DNA from: Chloroflexota bacterium
GTDB lineage: Bacteria > Chloroflexota > Dehalococcoidia > UBA2247 > RBG-13-53-26
Length of the DNA stretch: 14,055 nucleotides
Assembly: GCA_003650185.1 (NCBI GenBank)
Contig: QMOF01000035.1
Span: forward strand, 1 to 14,055
Direction of reading: 5' to 3'
Under the pieces are notes generated by a model that worked only from the letters and a program-made list of their open reading frames with translations, did no database searches and had not been told where the DNA came from. Within the stretch, counting starts at the first letter, position 1. Every line of letters starts with the position of its first letter. Shown here piece by piece: positions 1 through 6,849 of this stretch. The translations under genes and the position numbers were made by a program.

Positions 1-62
1 ACATCAAACCAACATTACAGCACTCACCTCCACGGCTCCCCGTTCTAGCCAGCCGCTGGGCT

Positions 63-81
63 TGCCAACAAGCGATTGGCA
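63..81 (-). terminator. Small hairpin just after the kinase stop codon (weak terminator candidate)
   Basis: A perfect 6-bp inverted repeat, TGCCAA at 63-68 and TTGGCA at 76-81 with a 7-base loop, starts 4 bases beyond the stop codon of the minus-strand kinase. No run of T follows on the minus strand, so intrinsic termination would be weak at best. The remaining bases 1-62 show nothing recognisable. Confidence 0.22.
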
Positions 82-84
82 CAG

Positions 85-2523
85 TCAGCGGCAAGAGAGA
101 GCACCTCTGCCGGAGGCTGGTACCGCAACCAGGCGCCCTGACGTCTCTTCTAAAGCCAAGGCACTGTCTCGACGCCTTGCATCATCCGTTGACAGCGGAA
201 GGCTAGCTGCCACCACGGTGCCCTTTCCTGGCGTACCCACCACAGTGCAGTGACCGCCAGCCACTTCGGCATAGTCCTGCATCATCAGCAGTCCGACGCC
301 ATCAGCTACCCGTTCCACGTCAAACCCCTGACCGTCGTCGCTCACCGTAAGCTCCAGCCAGCCTTCGCCCAACAGCTCCAGGCGCACTTCTGCTCTGGTG
401 GCCTTGGCATGCTTGGAGGCGTTCACTAACGCCTCTTCAGCGATGCGACAAGCAGCTAATCTCACCTCCTCCGGAATGAACCTCCGGTCTGCCTTTTCAC
501 GCCTCACCAGCCTGTCATCCAGTTTCAACCCAACGGGCAGGGCACTCTCAAAGCGATCGCACAGCGACTGTAGAGCTGGTATCAAACCCTGCCGCAGGAT
601 GGAAGGGTAAAGCCGACGACTGATAGGGCGTATCCGCTCTTCCACCAGGCGCTCCAGCTCCTGCCGCAACGTCGAGAGCTCAGCAGACAACTCCTCTGAC
701 GAGGCTGCCCGCTCCAGTTCCGCCAGCCGATGTTGCACCACAATCAACCTCGTTTGCACGGAACCGTGGAGTTCCTGGGCAATATCCCTTCGCAGCGACT
801 CCTCCAGATGTACAATCCGTTCCCGCGACAATTGCAACTGCTCGGCCCTTGCTACAGCGGCCGCATGCTCCAGACGTTCCGCCTCAGTGCGTTTGCGCTC
901 GCCTATGTCACGGACCATGGCCATCACCGCCGGCCTACCCTGGTACCAGATGGCGCTGGTCGATATCTCCACCTCCTTTATCGCCCCTGCCTTCGTCTGT
1001 ACTTTGAGTTCAACTACCGGAGGCAACTCCTCCCCAGAGGCCCGCAAAAGGCGTCTCTGCTCCACCAGATGTCTGGACTCAGGCGCAATCAGGTTCAATG
1101 AGTCTGTGTCCAGCAACTCGTCGATACTGTAACCCAGCAACTCTGCTGCGTAAGCATTGGCATATTTCAGCTTGCCGTCCTGCACTATGACAACACCGTC
1201 CTTGGCGTTCTCAACCAGCGCCGAGTACTTCGCCTCCGACTCGCGCAGGGCATTCTCGGCCCTCTTCCGATCGCTGATGTCACGGGTAACCCCAAGGTAC
1301 CCCGTGATCTGCCCCGCGGCATCACGCAGGAACGAGACCCTGGTCTCGGTCCACACAGTTGACCCGTCCCTGCACGTGAACTCCACATCCAACGCGCGGG
1401 ATGTGTAGGGGTCGCTCCCGTTCTTAGCTACGGCGGCCTCATCCTGACGCATATACTGAAGTGCGGTCTCCCGAGACCTTGGTGTGATGGTGTCGATGGC
1501 GTTCTGCCTCATGACTTCATCGGCTGTGTAACCACGGAGGCGCAGGACCGATGGGCTAACGTACGTGTAGTTCAGGTCCCGGTCGGTTGTCCATATCACG
1601 TCCGATGCATTCTCAGCCAAGAGACGGTATTGCTGTTCGCTCTGCCGCAACGCATCCTCCATGCGCTGGCGCTCGGTGACATCGCGGTAGTTGACTACGA
1701 TACCTTTCACGTGTGGCTCGTGCAGTAGGTTTTTCCCCACCCCCTCGAGCACGCACCAGGAACCATCCTTGCGTCGGTATCGCAGTTGTGTCGTTACCAC
1801 CTCACCCGGGCTTGCCGCCAGATGGGTGAAAACCTCGGTGACGCTGCCCATGTCATCAGGGTGCACGAGCTCATACAGGTTCACGCCGACCAACTCTTCT
1901 GGCCGGTAACCGAGCAACCGTTCCGCTGAAGGGCTCTCGTAGAGTATTGTCCCGTCGCCATCCACGAGTGCGATGGCGTCTGACGAGTTTTCTATGAGCG
2001 TTCGGAAGTATTTCTCTCTCGCCCTCACTGCCTCCTCTTCCTTGTTGCGCTCAGTGATATCTCTGGTGATGGCAATAATCCCAATCGGGTCACCCCCGCC
2101 ATCCCTGAGCACGCTGGCGCTGATTTCAGCAATGAACTCCGAGCCGTCGGCCTTGACAAGCGTGTACTGAAGACACCGTGTGGACCTGCATTCGAGAGTG
2201 GTGCCCATGTCTTCCATCGCTTTTCGCCGGTCCCTCTCAGCAACAAAGCTGAAACAGTTTGCTCCCAGGGCTTCGTTCTTCGACCCCAGCCCGTACAGCC
2301 TGACTGCGGCTTCGTTCAGATCGATCAGAGTGCCTTCAAGGTCGGTGACCGAGATGCTTTCCGCCACCGACTCCAGCACGTACCGGAGCCACTCCTGCGA
2401 CATGCGCAGGTCACGCTCCACACGGTCCTTTTCCGCGACCTGCGCCTCCAGCTCCACGCTCCGCCTGCGGCACCGTCGCAGCTCCGTGATGAGCATCTCT
2501 CTCGTCTTGTGTTCATCTCTCAT
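85..2523 (-). CDS. Multi-PAS sensor histidine kinase, NarL/DesK (HisKA_3-like) type
   Basis: Soluble sensor kinase of 812 residues. No signal peptide or membrane segment is seen, so sensing is probably cytoplasmic. Four PAS/PAC units lie at about 40-160, 168-285, 296-420 and 428-544; each ends in the PAC-type 'RDI/RDV(T/S)(E/D)R' signature. A coiled coil (about 545-585) leads to the dimerisation helix, where the likely phospho-acceptor is His586 in 'AQELHGSVQTRL'. The ATPase part follows with an N-box 'EEALVNASKHA' (about 696-706), a G1 box 'DDGQGFD' (about 729-735) and 'GVGLLMM'. The 'RRLYPSIL..GLIPAL' stretch is typical of the NarL/DesK class. The ATG at 2523 is preferred because GAGG stands 8 bases upstream; a GTG at 2559 would add 12 basic residues but has no ribosome binding site. 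No response regulator is adjacent, so partner and ligand are unknown. The C-terminal 35 residues after the ATPase fold are low-complexity and probably disordered. Confidence 0.93.
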   Translation of the reverse strand: MRDEHKTREMLITELRRCRRRSVELEAQVAEKDRVERDLRMSQEWLRYVLESVAESISVTDLEGTLIDLNEAAVRLYGLGSKNEALGANCFSFVAERDRRKAMEDMGTTLECRSTRCLQYTLVKADGSEFIAEISASVLRDGGGDPIGIIAITRDITERNKEEEAVRAREKYFRTLIENSSDAIALVDGDGTILYESPSAERLLGYRPEELVGVNLYELVHPDDMGSVTEVFTHLAASPGEVVTTQLRYRRKDGSWCVLEGVGKNLLHEPHVKGIVVNYRDVTERQRMEDALRQSEQQYRLLAENASDVIWTTDRDLNYTYVSPSVLRLRGYTADEVMRQNAIDTITPRSRETALQYMRQDEAAVAKNGSDPYTSRALDVEFTCRDGSTVWTETRVSFLRDAAGQITGYLGVTRDISDRKRAENALRESEAKYSALVENAKDGVVIVQDGKLKYANAYAAELLGYSIDELLDTDSLNLIAPESRHLVEQRRLLRASGEELPPVVELKVQTKAGAIKEVEISTSAIWYQGRPAVMAMVRDIGERKRTEAERLEHAAAVARAEQLQLSRERIVHLEESLRRDIAQELHGSVQTRLIVVQHRLAELERAASSEELSAELSTLRQELERLVEERIRPISRRLYPSILRQGLIPALQSLCDRFESALPVGLKLDDRLVRREKADRRFIPEEVRLAACRIAEEALVNASKHAKATRAEVRLELLGEGWLELTVSDDGQGFDVERVADGVGLLMMQDYAEVAGGHCTVVGTPGKGTVVAASLPLSTDDARRRDSALALEETSGRLVAVPASGRGALSCR

Positions 2524-2571
2524 ACCGCTAACCTCGCGCTTTTTCCCTCGCCGTTTCACACTACTTTGTTA

Positions 2572-2601
2572 AGTTAACCACGATTCATGCGAGAAAGTCA
2601 A
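2572..2601 (-). promoter_or_regulatory. Candidate promoter for the PAS kinase
   Basis: Read on the minus strand, TTGACT (2601-2596, five of six bases of the -35 consensus) is followed after 18 bases by TTAACT (2577-2572, three of six). The -10 half sits within an AT-rich GTTAAGTTAAC stretch with dyad symmetry. The predicted transcript start, near 2565, leaves room for the ATG at 2523. The weak -10 makes this tentative. Confidence 0.3.
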
Positions 2602-2640
2602 AGGGGACGGTGGCTCCGAGGCTAGAGTCGTGTCCCCTTT
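2600..2640. repeat. 9-bp inverted repeat AAAGGGGAC/GTCCCCTTT
   Basis: AAAGGGGAC at 2600-2608 is mirrored exactly by GTCCCCTTT at 2632-2640 across a 23-base loop. It lies between the divergent kinase and purC genes and overlaps the candidate -35 of the kinase. Similar GGGGAC/GTCCCC hairpins occur as dispersed REP or MITE-like elements in many bacteria; that relationship is a recollection, not tested here. The symmetry itself is certain, the role is not. Confidence 0.6.
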
Positions 2641-2731
2641 CGGCTCACTTTTGGTGGGGTGGCGCTAAAGCGCAACGGAGACGGGGCAGATGGCACAGCT
2701 AACGAGCAGGATGGATTTCGGCAGGATGCTG

Positions 2732-2772
2732 GCCGGGGTCTGGCGGGGCCTGAGGCCCCGCCAGACCCCGGC
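2732..2772. repeat. Perfect 19-bp GC-rich hairpin
   Basis: Bases 2732-2750 are the exact reverse complement of 2754-2772, separated only by TGA. The arms are almost entirely G and C, so the structure would be very stable as RNA or as a cruciform. No T-run follows on either strand, so it is not a standard intrinsic terminator. It sits in the non-coding stretch between the kinase and purC, about 170 bases upstream of the candidate purC promoter. It could be a dispersed palindromic element, a transcription barrier between divergent units, or a protein-binding site. Confidence 0.75.
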
Positions 2773-2863
2773 TTCACGCTCCATCACGACCCACGGTCGG
2801 GCTCCAACAAACAAGCGCCTTGCTACCACCCACCACCAGCACCTCCACCTGCTGTCGCCTCTC

Positions 2864-2881
2864 CACATAGGGGAATATGTG
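2864..2881. repeat. Short inverted repeat CACATA-N6-TATGTG
   Basis: A perfect 6-bp dyad with a 6-base centre, upstream of the candidate purC promoter. The size and spacing are like an operator for a dimeric regulator, but such short dyads also arise by chance, and no regulator gene is next to it. Confidence 0.2.
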
Positions 2882-2943
2882 CCTCAATCGGCTGCCAGAG
2901 TCTACCACACGCCGGTAACGGCAGCACCAGCGCACGGGTCAAA

Positions 2944-2973
2944 TTGCCATCAAGCGCTCTTTTGTGCTAGACT
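2944..2973 (+). promoter_or_regulatory. Candidate promoter for purC-purS
   Basis: TTGCCA (2944-2949, five of six to the -35 consensus), an 18-base spacer and TAGACT (2968-2973, four of six to the -10 consensus). The predicted start, near 2980, would give a leader of about 35 bases before the purC ATG. No purine or ZTP riboswitch fold was recognised in the leader. Confidence 0.35.
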
Positions 2974-3015
2974 TCAGCATAGGTCTGCCGTATCAACCCG
3001 AGAGACACCTGGCCC

Positions 3016-3918
3016 ATGTCCGTTCTTCTGGAAAGCAATCTGCCCTGTCCATTGCTCCACCGGGGCAAGGTGCGGGACAACTACGATCTGGGCGATTTCC
3101 TGCTCATGGTGGCCACCGATCGCATCTCTGCTTTCGACGTGGTCCTGCCGTGCGGCATCCCGGGGAAAGGGGTAGTGCTTAACCAGCTATCCCTATTCTG
3201 GTTTGAGAAAACCGCCCATATGGTGCCTAACCATGTGATAGAGGGAATAGCGGACGTGGCCCAGCTCAAGCGGTTCGGTGTCAATGCCGGGACTGACCTC
3301 TCCTGTCTCGCCGAGCGGTCGACCATTGTCAGGAAGGCGGAGCGCATTCCCGTGGAATGCGTGGTCCGTGGGTACATCTCGGGATCGGCATGGGCGGAGT
3401 ATAGCCGGAAGGGCACGGTTAATGGCGAGGTGGTACCCTCGGGCTTGAGGGAGTCGCAGCGCCTGTCACCGCCGCTGTTCACTCCCAGCACGAAGGCGGA
3501 AAACGGTCATGACGAGCCGCTCACCCGGCGCGAGCTGGTGGATCTGGTAGGGCAGGACCTAGCTGATGAGCTGGAAGAGAAGAGCCTTGCCGTTTATAGC
3601 TTTGCCCACGAATATGCCTGGACAAGGGGTATAATTGTAGCTGACACCAAGTTCGAGTTCGGGATAGTTGATGGTCAGGTCATCTTGATCGACGAAGTCC
3701 TCACGCCTGATTCGAGCCGCTTCTGGGATGCCGACGATTACAAGGTCGGGCAGCCCCAGGAGCCGTTCGACAAGCAGATGGTACGGGACTGGCTCTCAGC
3801 GTCCGGGTGGAACAAGGAGCCACCCGCCCCGATGCTTCCCCATGACCTCATCCAGCGGACTGCCGAGAGGTACCGGGAGGTGTACCGACGGTTGACGGGC
3901 AGTACCCTCCATGAATAG
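3016..3918 (+). CDS. purC: Phosphoribosylaminoimidazole-succinocarboxamide synthase (SAICAR synthetase)
   Basis: Joins aspartate to CAIR using ATP to make SAICAR in de novo purine synthesis; cytosolic. The 300-residue chain is full length and nearer to the longer (yeast ADE1-like) form than to the roughly 240-residue compact bacterial form. Visible family motifs in order: 'HRGKVRDNYD' (15-24), the first signature around 'IPVECVVRGYISGS' (111-124), 'LFTPSTKAENGHDEP' (154-168), the second signature 'IIVADTKFEFG' (206-216) and the metal/ATP site 'DEVLTPDSSRFW' (226-237). All expected charged residues in these motifs are present. The ATG at 3016 fits the start of the family; the ribosome binding site is weak (GAGAGA, about 10 bases upstream). 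purS follows after 11 bases and is surely co-transcribed. Confidence 0.97.
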   Translation: MSVLLESNLPCPLLHRGKVRDNYDLGDFLLMVATDRISAFDVVLPCGIPGKGVVLNQLSLFWFEKTAHMVPNHVIEGIADVAQLKRFGVNAGTDLSCLAERSTIVRKAERIPVECVVRGYISGSAWAEYSRKGTVNGEVVPSGLRESQRLSPPLFTPSTKAENGHDEPLTRRELVDLVGQDLADELEEKSLAVYSFAHEYAWTRGIIVADTKFEFGIVDGQVILIDEVLTPDSSRFWDADDYKVGQPQEPFDKQMVRDWLSASGWNKEPPAPMLPHDLIQRTAERYREVYRRLTGSTLHE

Positions 3919-3929
3919 TCTCGGGACCG

Positions 3930-4184
3930 ATGTTCAAAGCCAAAGTCTACGTTAGCCTGAAGCCTACCGTGAACGACCCGCAGGGCCTGACGATCAGGGG
4001 CGCTCTTCATGGGCTCGGTTTCGACAGGGTGAACAGCGTGCGGGCGGGCAAGTACCTGGAGATAATGGTCAACGAAGAAGACCAGGCCAGGGCCGAAGCC
4101 CAGGTCGATGAAATGTGCCGCAAAGTGCTGGCCAACCCTGTGATCGAGACCTACCACTTCGAACTGGAAAGAGTCTCCGGCTGA
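3930..4184 (+). CDS. purS: Phosphoribosylformylglycinamidine synthase subunit PurS
   Basis: Small 84-residue subunit that holds together the PurL (amidotransfer) and PurQ (glutaminase) subunits of FGAM synthase, the fourth step of purine synthesis. Typical family features are the opening 'FKAKVYVSLKPTVNDPQG', the 'ALHGLGFDRVNSVRAGKYLEI' core strand-helix and a C-terminal half ending in 'NPVIETYHFEL'. Length matches the family. It begins 11 bases after purC with only a weak GGGA before the ATG, consistent with translational coupling. purQ and purL, which usually follow, are not here; the next gene is an unrelated oxidase, so the rest of the complex must be encoded elsewhere. Confidence 0.95.
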   Translation: MFKAKVYVSLKPTVNDPQGLTIRGALHGLGFDRVNSVRAGKYLEIMVNEEDQARAEAQVDEMCRKVLANPVIETYHFELERVSG

Positions 4185-4381
4185 CTCCGTGCGGTCCTGT
4201 TCTGCGGCATTGCCGTCTGTTACCTTTTTCCCGGGTGTATTCGTTCCTCGGTCCAGAGCGATTGCCAAGCTTCGCCACGCAATTCGAAGCTGTGCTTCTT
4301 TGACAGCGGCGCCTGCGGTAGAATTGAAGCTACAATTGGCCGCCAGCGACGTGTTTTCCAGCAACCGGAGGAGAGGGGTTC
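4185..4381 (+). other. Intergenic stretch between purS and the FAD oxidase
   Basis: About 197 bases without a convincing gene. A 7-bp inverted repeat, AGCTTCG (4268-4274) and CGAAGCT (4285-4291), is followed by a T-rich but interrupted stretch; it may weakly end the pur transcript. A TTGACA (4300-4305) and nearby TAGAAT and TACAAT hexamers are promoter-like but the spacings (13 and 25 bases) are poor. A strong purine-rich ribosome binding site, GGAGGAGAGGGG (4367-4378), precedes the oxidase ATG. The next gene could therefore have its own promoter, unproven. Confidence 0.4.
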
Positions 4382-5791
4382 ATGAAATCGCGCTACGCTG
4401 AAGTGACCGCCGAAGTGGTGGAAGCGCTGGGGCAGATAGTCGGGCGTGATGGTGTCTCCACGCAGCGAGATGAGGTAGAGAAGTACGCCTGCGACGAGAT
4501 GCCCATGCCCAAGCCCCACCCGGCAGAGGTGGTGGTCAAGCCCAGGGATGCTTCTTCGGTGGCCCGGGTGCTCGGCTTCGCCAACGACAGGAGGATTCCG
4601 GTCACGCCCAGGGGAAGCGGTACCGGCGTGTGTGGCGGGTGCGTACCCGTCTATGGAGGCATCCTGCTCTCGCTCGAACGGATGAACGCGGTTCTGGAGG
4701 TGGACGAGGCGAACCTGGTGGCCACTGTCGAACCCGGCGTGACACTGGGCCAACTGTATGACGAGGTTGGGAAGCACGGGCTTTACTACCCTCTCTACCC
4801 CGGCGAGAGCACGGCCAGCATCGGAGGCAATGTGGCCACCAATGCCGGTGGAATGAATGCGGTGAAGCACGGCGTGACCAGGCACCGCGTTCTCGGGCTG
4901 GACGCGGTGCTGGCCTCGGGCAGGACGATATCTGTCGGGGGAAAGTTCGTCAAGAGCTCCAGCGGCTATGACCTGACCCAGCTCCTTGTAGGCTCGGAGG
5001 GGACACTGGCTGTCATAACCAGGGTCATGCTGAGACTCAGCACGCCTCCCGGGAGGAGAGAGGTGCTGCTGGTGCCTTTCAGCAGCCTGGACAATGCCAT
5101 CGAAGCTGTTCCCGATATCATGAGGCAGGGGGTCACGCCTACCGGGATCGAGTTCATGGAGCAGGACATCATCAGTATTGTCGAGCAGTACCTGGACTGG
5201 GAGATGCCGCTGCACGGTTACGAGGCTTTCCTGATGATCATCCTGGAGGGCGAAACCGAAGAGGAGACCTGTGCTGCTGCGGCTCGGATAGAGGAGGCCT
5301 GTGTCAGGAACGGGGCCGTGGGTAGCTACGTCCCGGCCAGCGAGGGGGCCAAGCGGAGGCTCCTGGAGGCCAGGGAGAGGTTCTACCCGGCAGTGAAGCG
5401 TCTTGGACCACTGGAGCTGGCCGATGTGGTTGTACCTCGGAGCAGCATACCGGACTTCGTCAAGGGAGCGAGGCGGCTCTGCTCGCAGCTCGGTCTTCCT
5501 GTCCTGGCCTACGGACATGCTGGCGACGGGAATGTCCATCTACATTTTATGCAGAAGGACATGGACAGGAAGGAGTGGCAGGAGAGGCTACCGAAGGTGC
5601 TGGACTCGGTCTACAGACTGGGCTGGTCTTTGGGCGGGCTGGTGTCCGGTGAGCATGGCCTGGGATTTGATAAAAAGGGTTACCTGGCCATGACCGCCGA
5701 TGGGGAGGTCATGGAGCTGATGAGGGCCATCAAGAGGGCGTTCGACCCGAACAACATCCTGAACCCAGGCAAGGTGCTGGACCTGGAATAG
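4382..5791 (+). CDS. glcD: GlcD-like FAD-linked 2-hydroxyacid oxidase/dehydrogenase
   Basis: Flavoprotein of the VAO/PCMH superfamily that oxidises a 2-hydroxyacid (glycolate, D-lactate or D-2-hydroxyglutarate in known relatives) to the 2-oxoacid. The 469 residues match the family length. FAD domain at about 43-222: 'PRGSGTGVCGG' (76-86), 'GESTASIGGNVATNAGG' (141-157), 'GSEGTLAVIT' (204-213). C-terminal substrate/metal domain: 'YGHAGDGNVHLHF' (377-389, with histidines 379, 386, 388), 'SGEHGLG' (422-428) and the closing 'FDPNNILNPGKV'. A very good ribosome binding site supports the ATG. It is 197 bases after purS and convergent with the methyltransferase. No iron-sulfur partner (GlcF type) or electron-transfer flavoprotein gene is beside it, so the electron acceptor is unknown and the substrate cannot be assigned from sequence alone. 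Confidence 0.92.
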   Translation: MKSRYAEVTAEVVEALGQIVGRDGVSTQRDEVEKYACDEMPMPKPHPAEVVVKPRDASSVARVLGFANDRRIPVTPRGSGTGVCGGCVPVYGGILLSLERMNAVLEVDEANLVATVEPGVTLGQLYDEVGKHGLYYPLYPGESTASIGGNVATNAGGMNAVKHGVTRHRVLGLDAVLASGRTISVGGKFVKSSSGYDLTQLLVGSEGTLAVITRVMLRLSTPPGRREVLLVPFSSLDNAIEAVPDIMRQGVTPTGIEFMEQDIISIVEQYLDWEMPLHGYEAFLMIILEGETEEETCAAAARIEEACVRNGAVGSYVPASEGAKRRLLEARERFYPAVKRLGPLELADVVVPRSSIPDFVKGARRLCSQLGLPVLAYGHAGDGNVHLHFMQKDMDRKEWQERLPKVLDSVYRLGWSLGGLVSGEHGLGFDKKGYLAMTADGEVMELMRAIKRAFDPNNILNPGKVLDLE

Positions 5792-5835
5792 ATGCACCGT
5801 ACGCTTAGCCAGGCGGCCGGGCCTCCGTCAGCAGG

Positions 5836-6528
5836 TCACTTGACGGCTGTGTGGATAGCGGCGGCACCGAGCATCATGCGGCGAAAGCTGACTCTGGCAA
5901 ACCCGGCTCGGCGAAGGATAGCGGCCAGCTCCTCGGCAGTGTAGAAGCTGCGGATGGTCTGGGAGAGGTAGGTGTAAGCGGCGCTCGACCGCGCGATGAT
6001 GTAGCCCAGCGGTCTGACGGTGAGCCGTACGTAGAGGTGGAACAGGCACCGTATCGGTCTCGATGGTGGCTGGCTTGTCTCCAGGCTCACATAGTGGCCG
6101 CCCGGTCGAAGAATCCGGTGAAACTCAGCAAAGGACTTGACCAGGCCGCCGCGGCTGGAGTCCATGTTGCGCGTTGAATACGAAGTCGTCACCAGGTCAA
6201 AGGTTCCGTCAGCGAAAGGCAGGTGCTGCGCGTCGGCCAGGACGAAAGCTATGCCGCTGGCCTCACGCTTGCTGGTGGCCATTTTGAGCATGGCAGCGGA
6301 GAAATCGGCGGCCAGTACCGTGGTCTCCTGCCCGGCCGCCCTCTTCAGATAGACCGCCATTTCGCCCGTTCCGGTGCAGACATCGAGCCACCTTGCTCCG
6401 CCGGTGGCACTGGCCATCCGTGCCGCGTTGCGACGCCATACGACGTCCAGACCCAGGGTCATCGCGTGATTGACCAATTCATAGGCCGATGAGATGTCGC
6501 AGTAGAACTTCTGTAGCGGGCTGATCAT
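5836..6528 (-). CDS. ubiE: UbiE/MenG-like SAM-dependent methyltransferase
   Basis: Class I SAM methyltransferase of the UbiE/COQ5 family, whose characterised members add a methyl group to demethylmenaquinone or a ubiquinone precursor. The 230 residues match the family. The N-terminal 'FYCDISSAYELVNHAMTLG' resembles the UbiE opening (F..IA..YD..N...S.G). SAM motif I is 'WLDVCTGTGEMA' (47-58), post-I 'AADFS' (73-77), motif II 'ADAQHLPFADGTFDLV' (98-113) and motif III 'RILRPGGH' (138-145). The 'LETSQPPS' and 'AYTYLSQTIRSF' stretches are UbiE signatures. No men or ubi gene is nearby, so the quinone is not determined. The ATG at 6528 has no evident ribosome binding site. It converges with the oxidase at a 44-base gap holding no clear terminator. 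Confidence 0.87.
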   Translation of the reverse strand: MISPLQKFYCDISSAYELVNHAMTLGLDVVWRRNAARMASATGGARWLDVCTGTGEMAVYLKRAAGQETTVLAADFSAAMLKMATSKREASGIAFVLADAQHLPFADGTFDLVTTSYSTRNMDSSRGGLVKSFAEFHRILRPGGHYVSLETSQPPSRPIRCLFHLYVRLTVRPLGYIIARSSAAYTYLSQTIRSFYTAEELAAILRRAGFARVSFRRMMLGAAAIHTAVK

Positions 6529-6578
6529 GGTCTGAGTGGCACAACTTGGATGAGCCGGCTTTGGCCTCCGCTGCCGTC

Positions 6579-6608
6579 AGTATAGGTGGCGCTGCTACTG
6601 GGCGTCAA
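6579..6608 (-). promoter_or_regulatory. Promoter for the UbiE-like methyltransferase
   Basis: On the minus strand, TTGACG (6608-6603, five of six) is followed after 18 bases by TATACT (6584-6579, five of six). This is the best-matching sigma70-type promoter in the window. The predicted start, near 6572, leaves a leader of about 45 bases before the ATG at 6528. Confidence 0.55.
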
Positions 6609-6731
6609 TTGAGACTACAAACTCGGTAGGTGCTCTGACAGGGTACAGGTGGATGGTGGCACGGCTCTGCTGGGTCTTCTGGTCCAGTGGCTTCCCACGG
6701 CCGGGCGATTGCGGCTGACTGGTCGATCAGT

Positions 6732-6760
6732 TTGCTTCTCGTGGCAAAAGGAAATAAAAT
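6732..6760 (+). promoter_or_regulatory. Candidate promoter for the PAC2-nadK-GNAT-NUDIX run
   Basis: TTGCTT (6732-6737, three of six), a 17-base spacer and TAAAAT (6755-6760, five of six). It is divergent from the methyltransferase promoter at 6579-6608, and the two share the roughly 320-base gap at 6529-6849, where no convincing gene is seen. A leader of about 80 bases would result. Confidence 0.38.
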
Positions 6761-6849
6761 GGATGAGTCGGTGTCAGGAGGGTCCGCTGCCCCCTCACAG
6801 TTGCCGGTGGTAGGCGGGCGTGGACTGGTGGCGACTGCAGGACTCAAGC

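Noticed and set aside
2908..2921. GCCG-GTAA-CGGC tetraloop hairpin upstream of purC, considered as part of a ZTP riboswitch
   Set aside because: It lies upstream of the candidate purC promoter and the conserved ZTP riboswitch core was not found, so it would not be in the leader RNA.
2659..3182. Overlapping plus-strand open frames ahead of purC (starting near 2659, 2690 and 2964)
   Set aside because: They run through the perfect hairpin and into purC in other frames, have no recognisable domain, low-complexity composition and no good ribosome binding site. The stretch is better read as non-coding.
4220..5539. Long minus-strand open frame (439 codons) opposite the FAD oxidase
   Set aside because: It is the antisense of a gene with complete FAD-oxidase motifs and has no recognisable fold. 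Long antisense frames are common in GC-rich genes.
6605..6847. Minus-strand open frame of 80 codons in the gap before the PAC2 gene
   Set aside because: No ribosome binding site or recognisable motif, and it crosses both candidate divergent promoters. Treated as non-coding.
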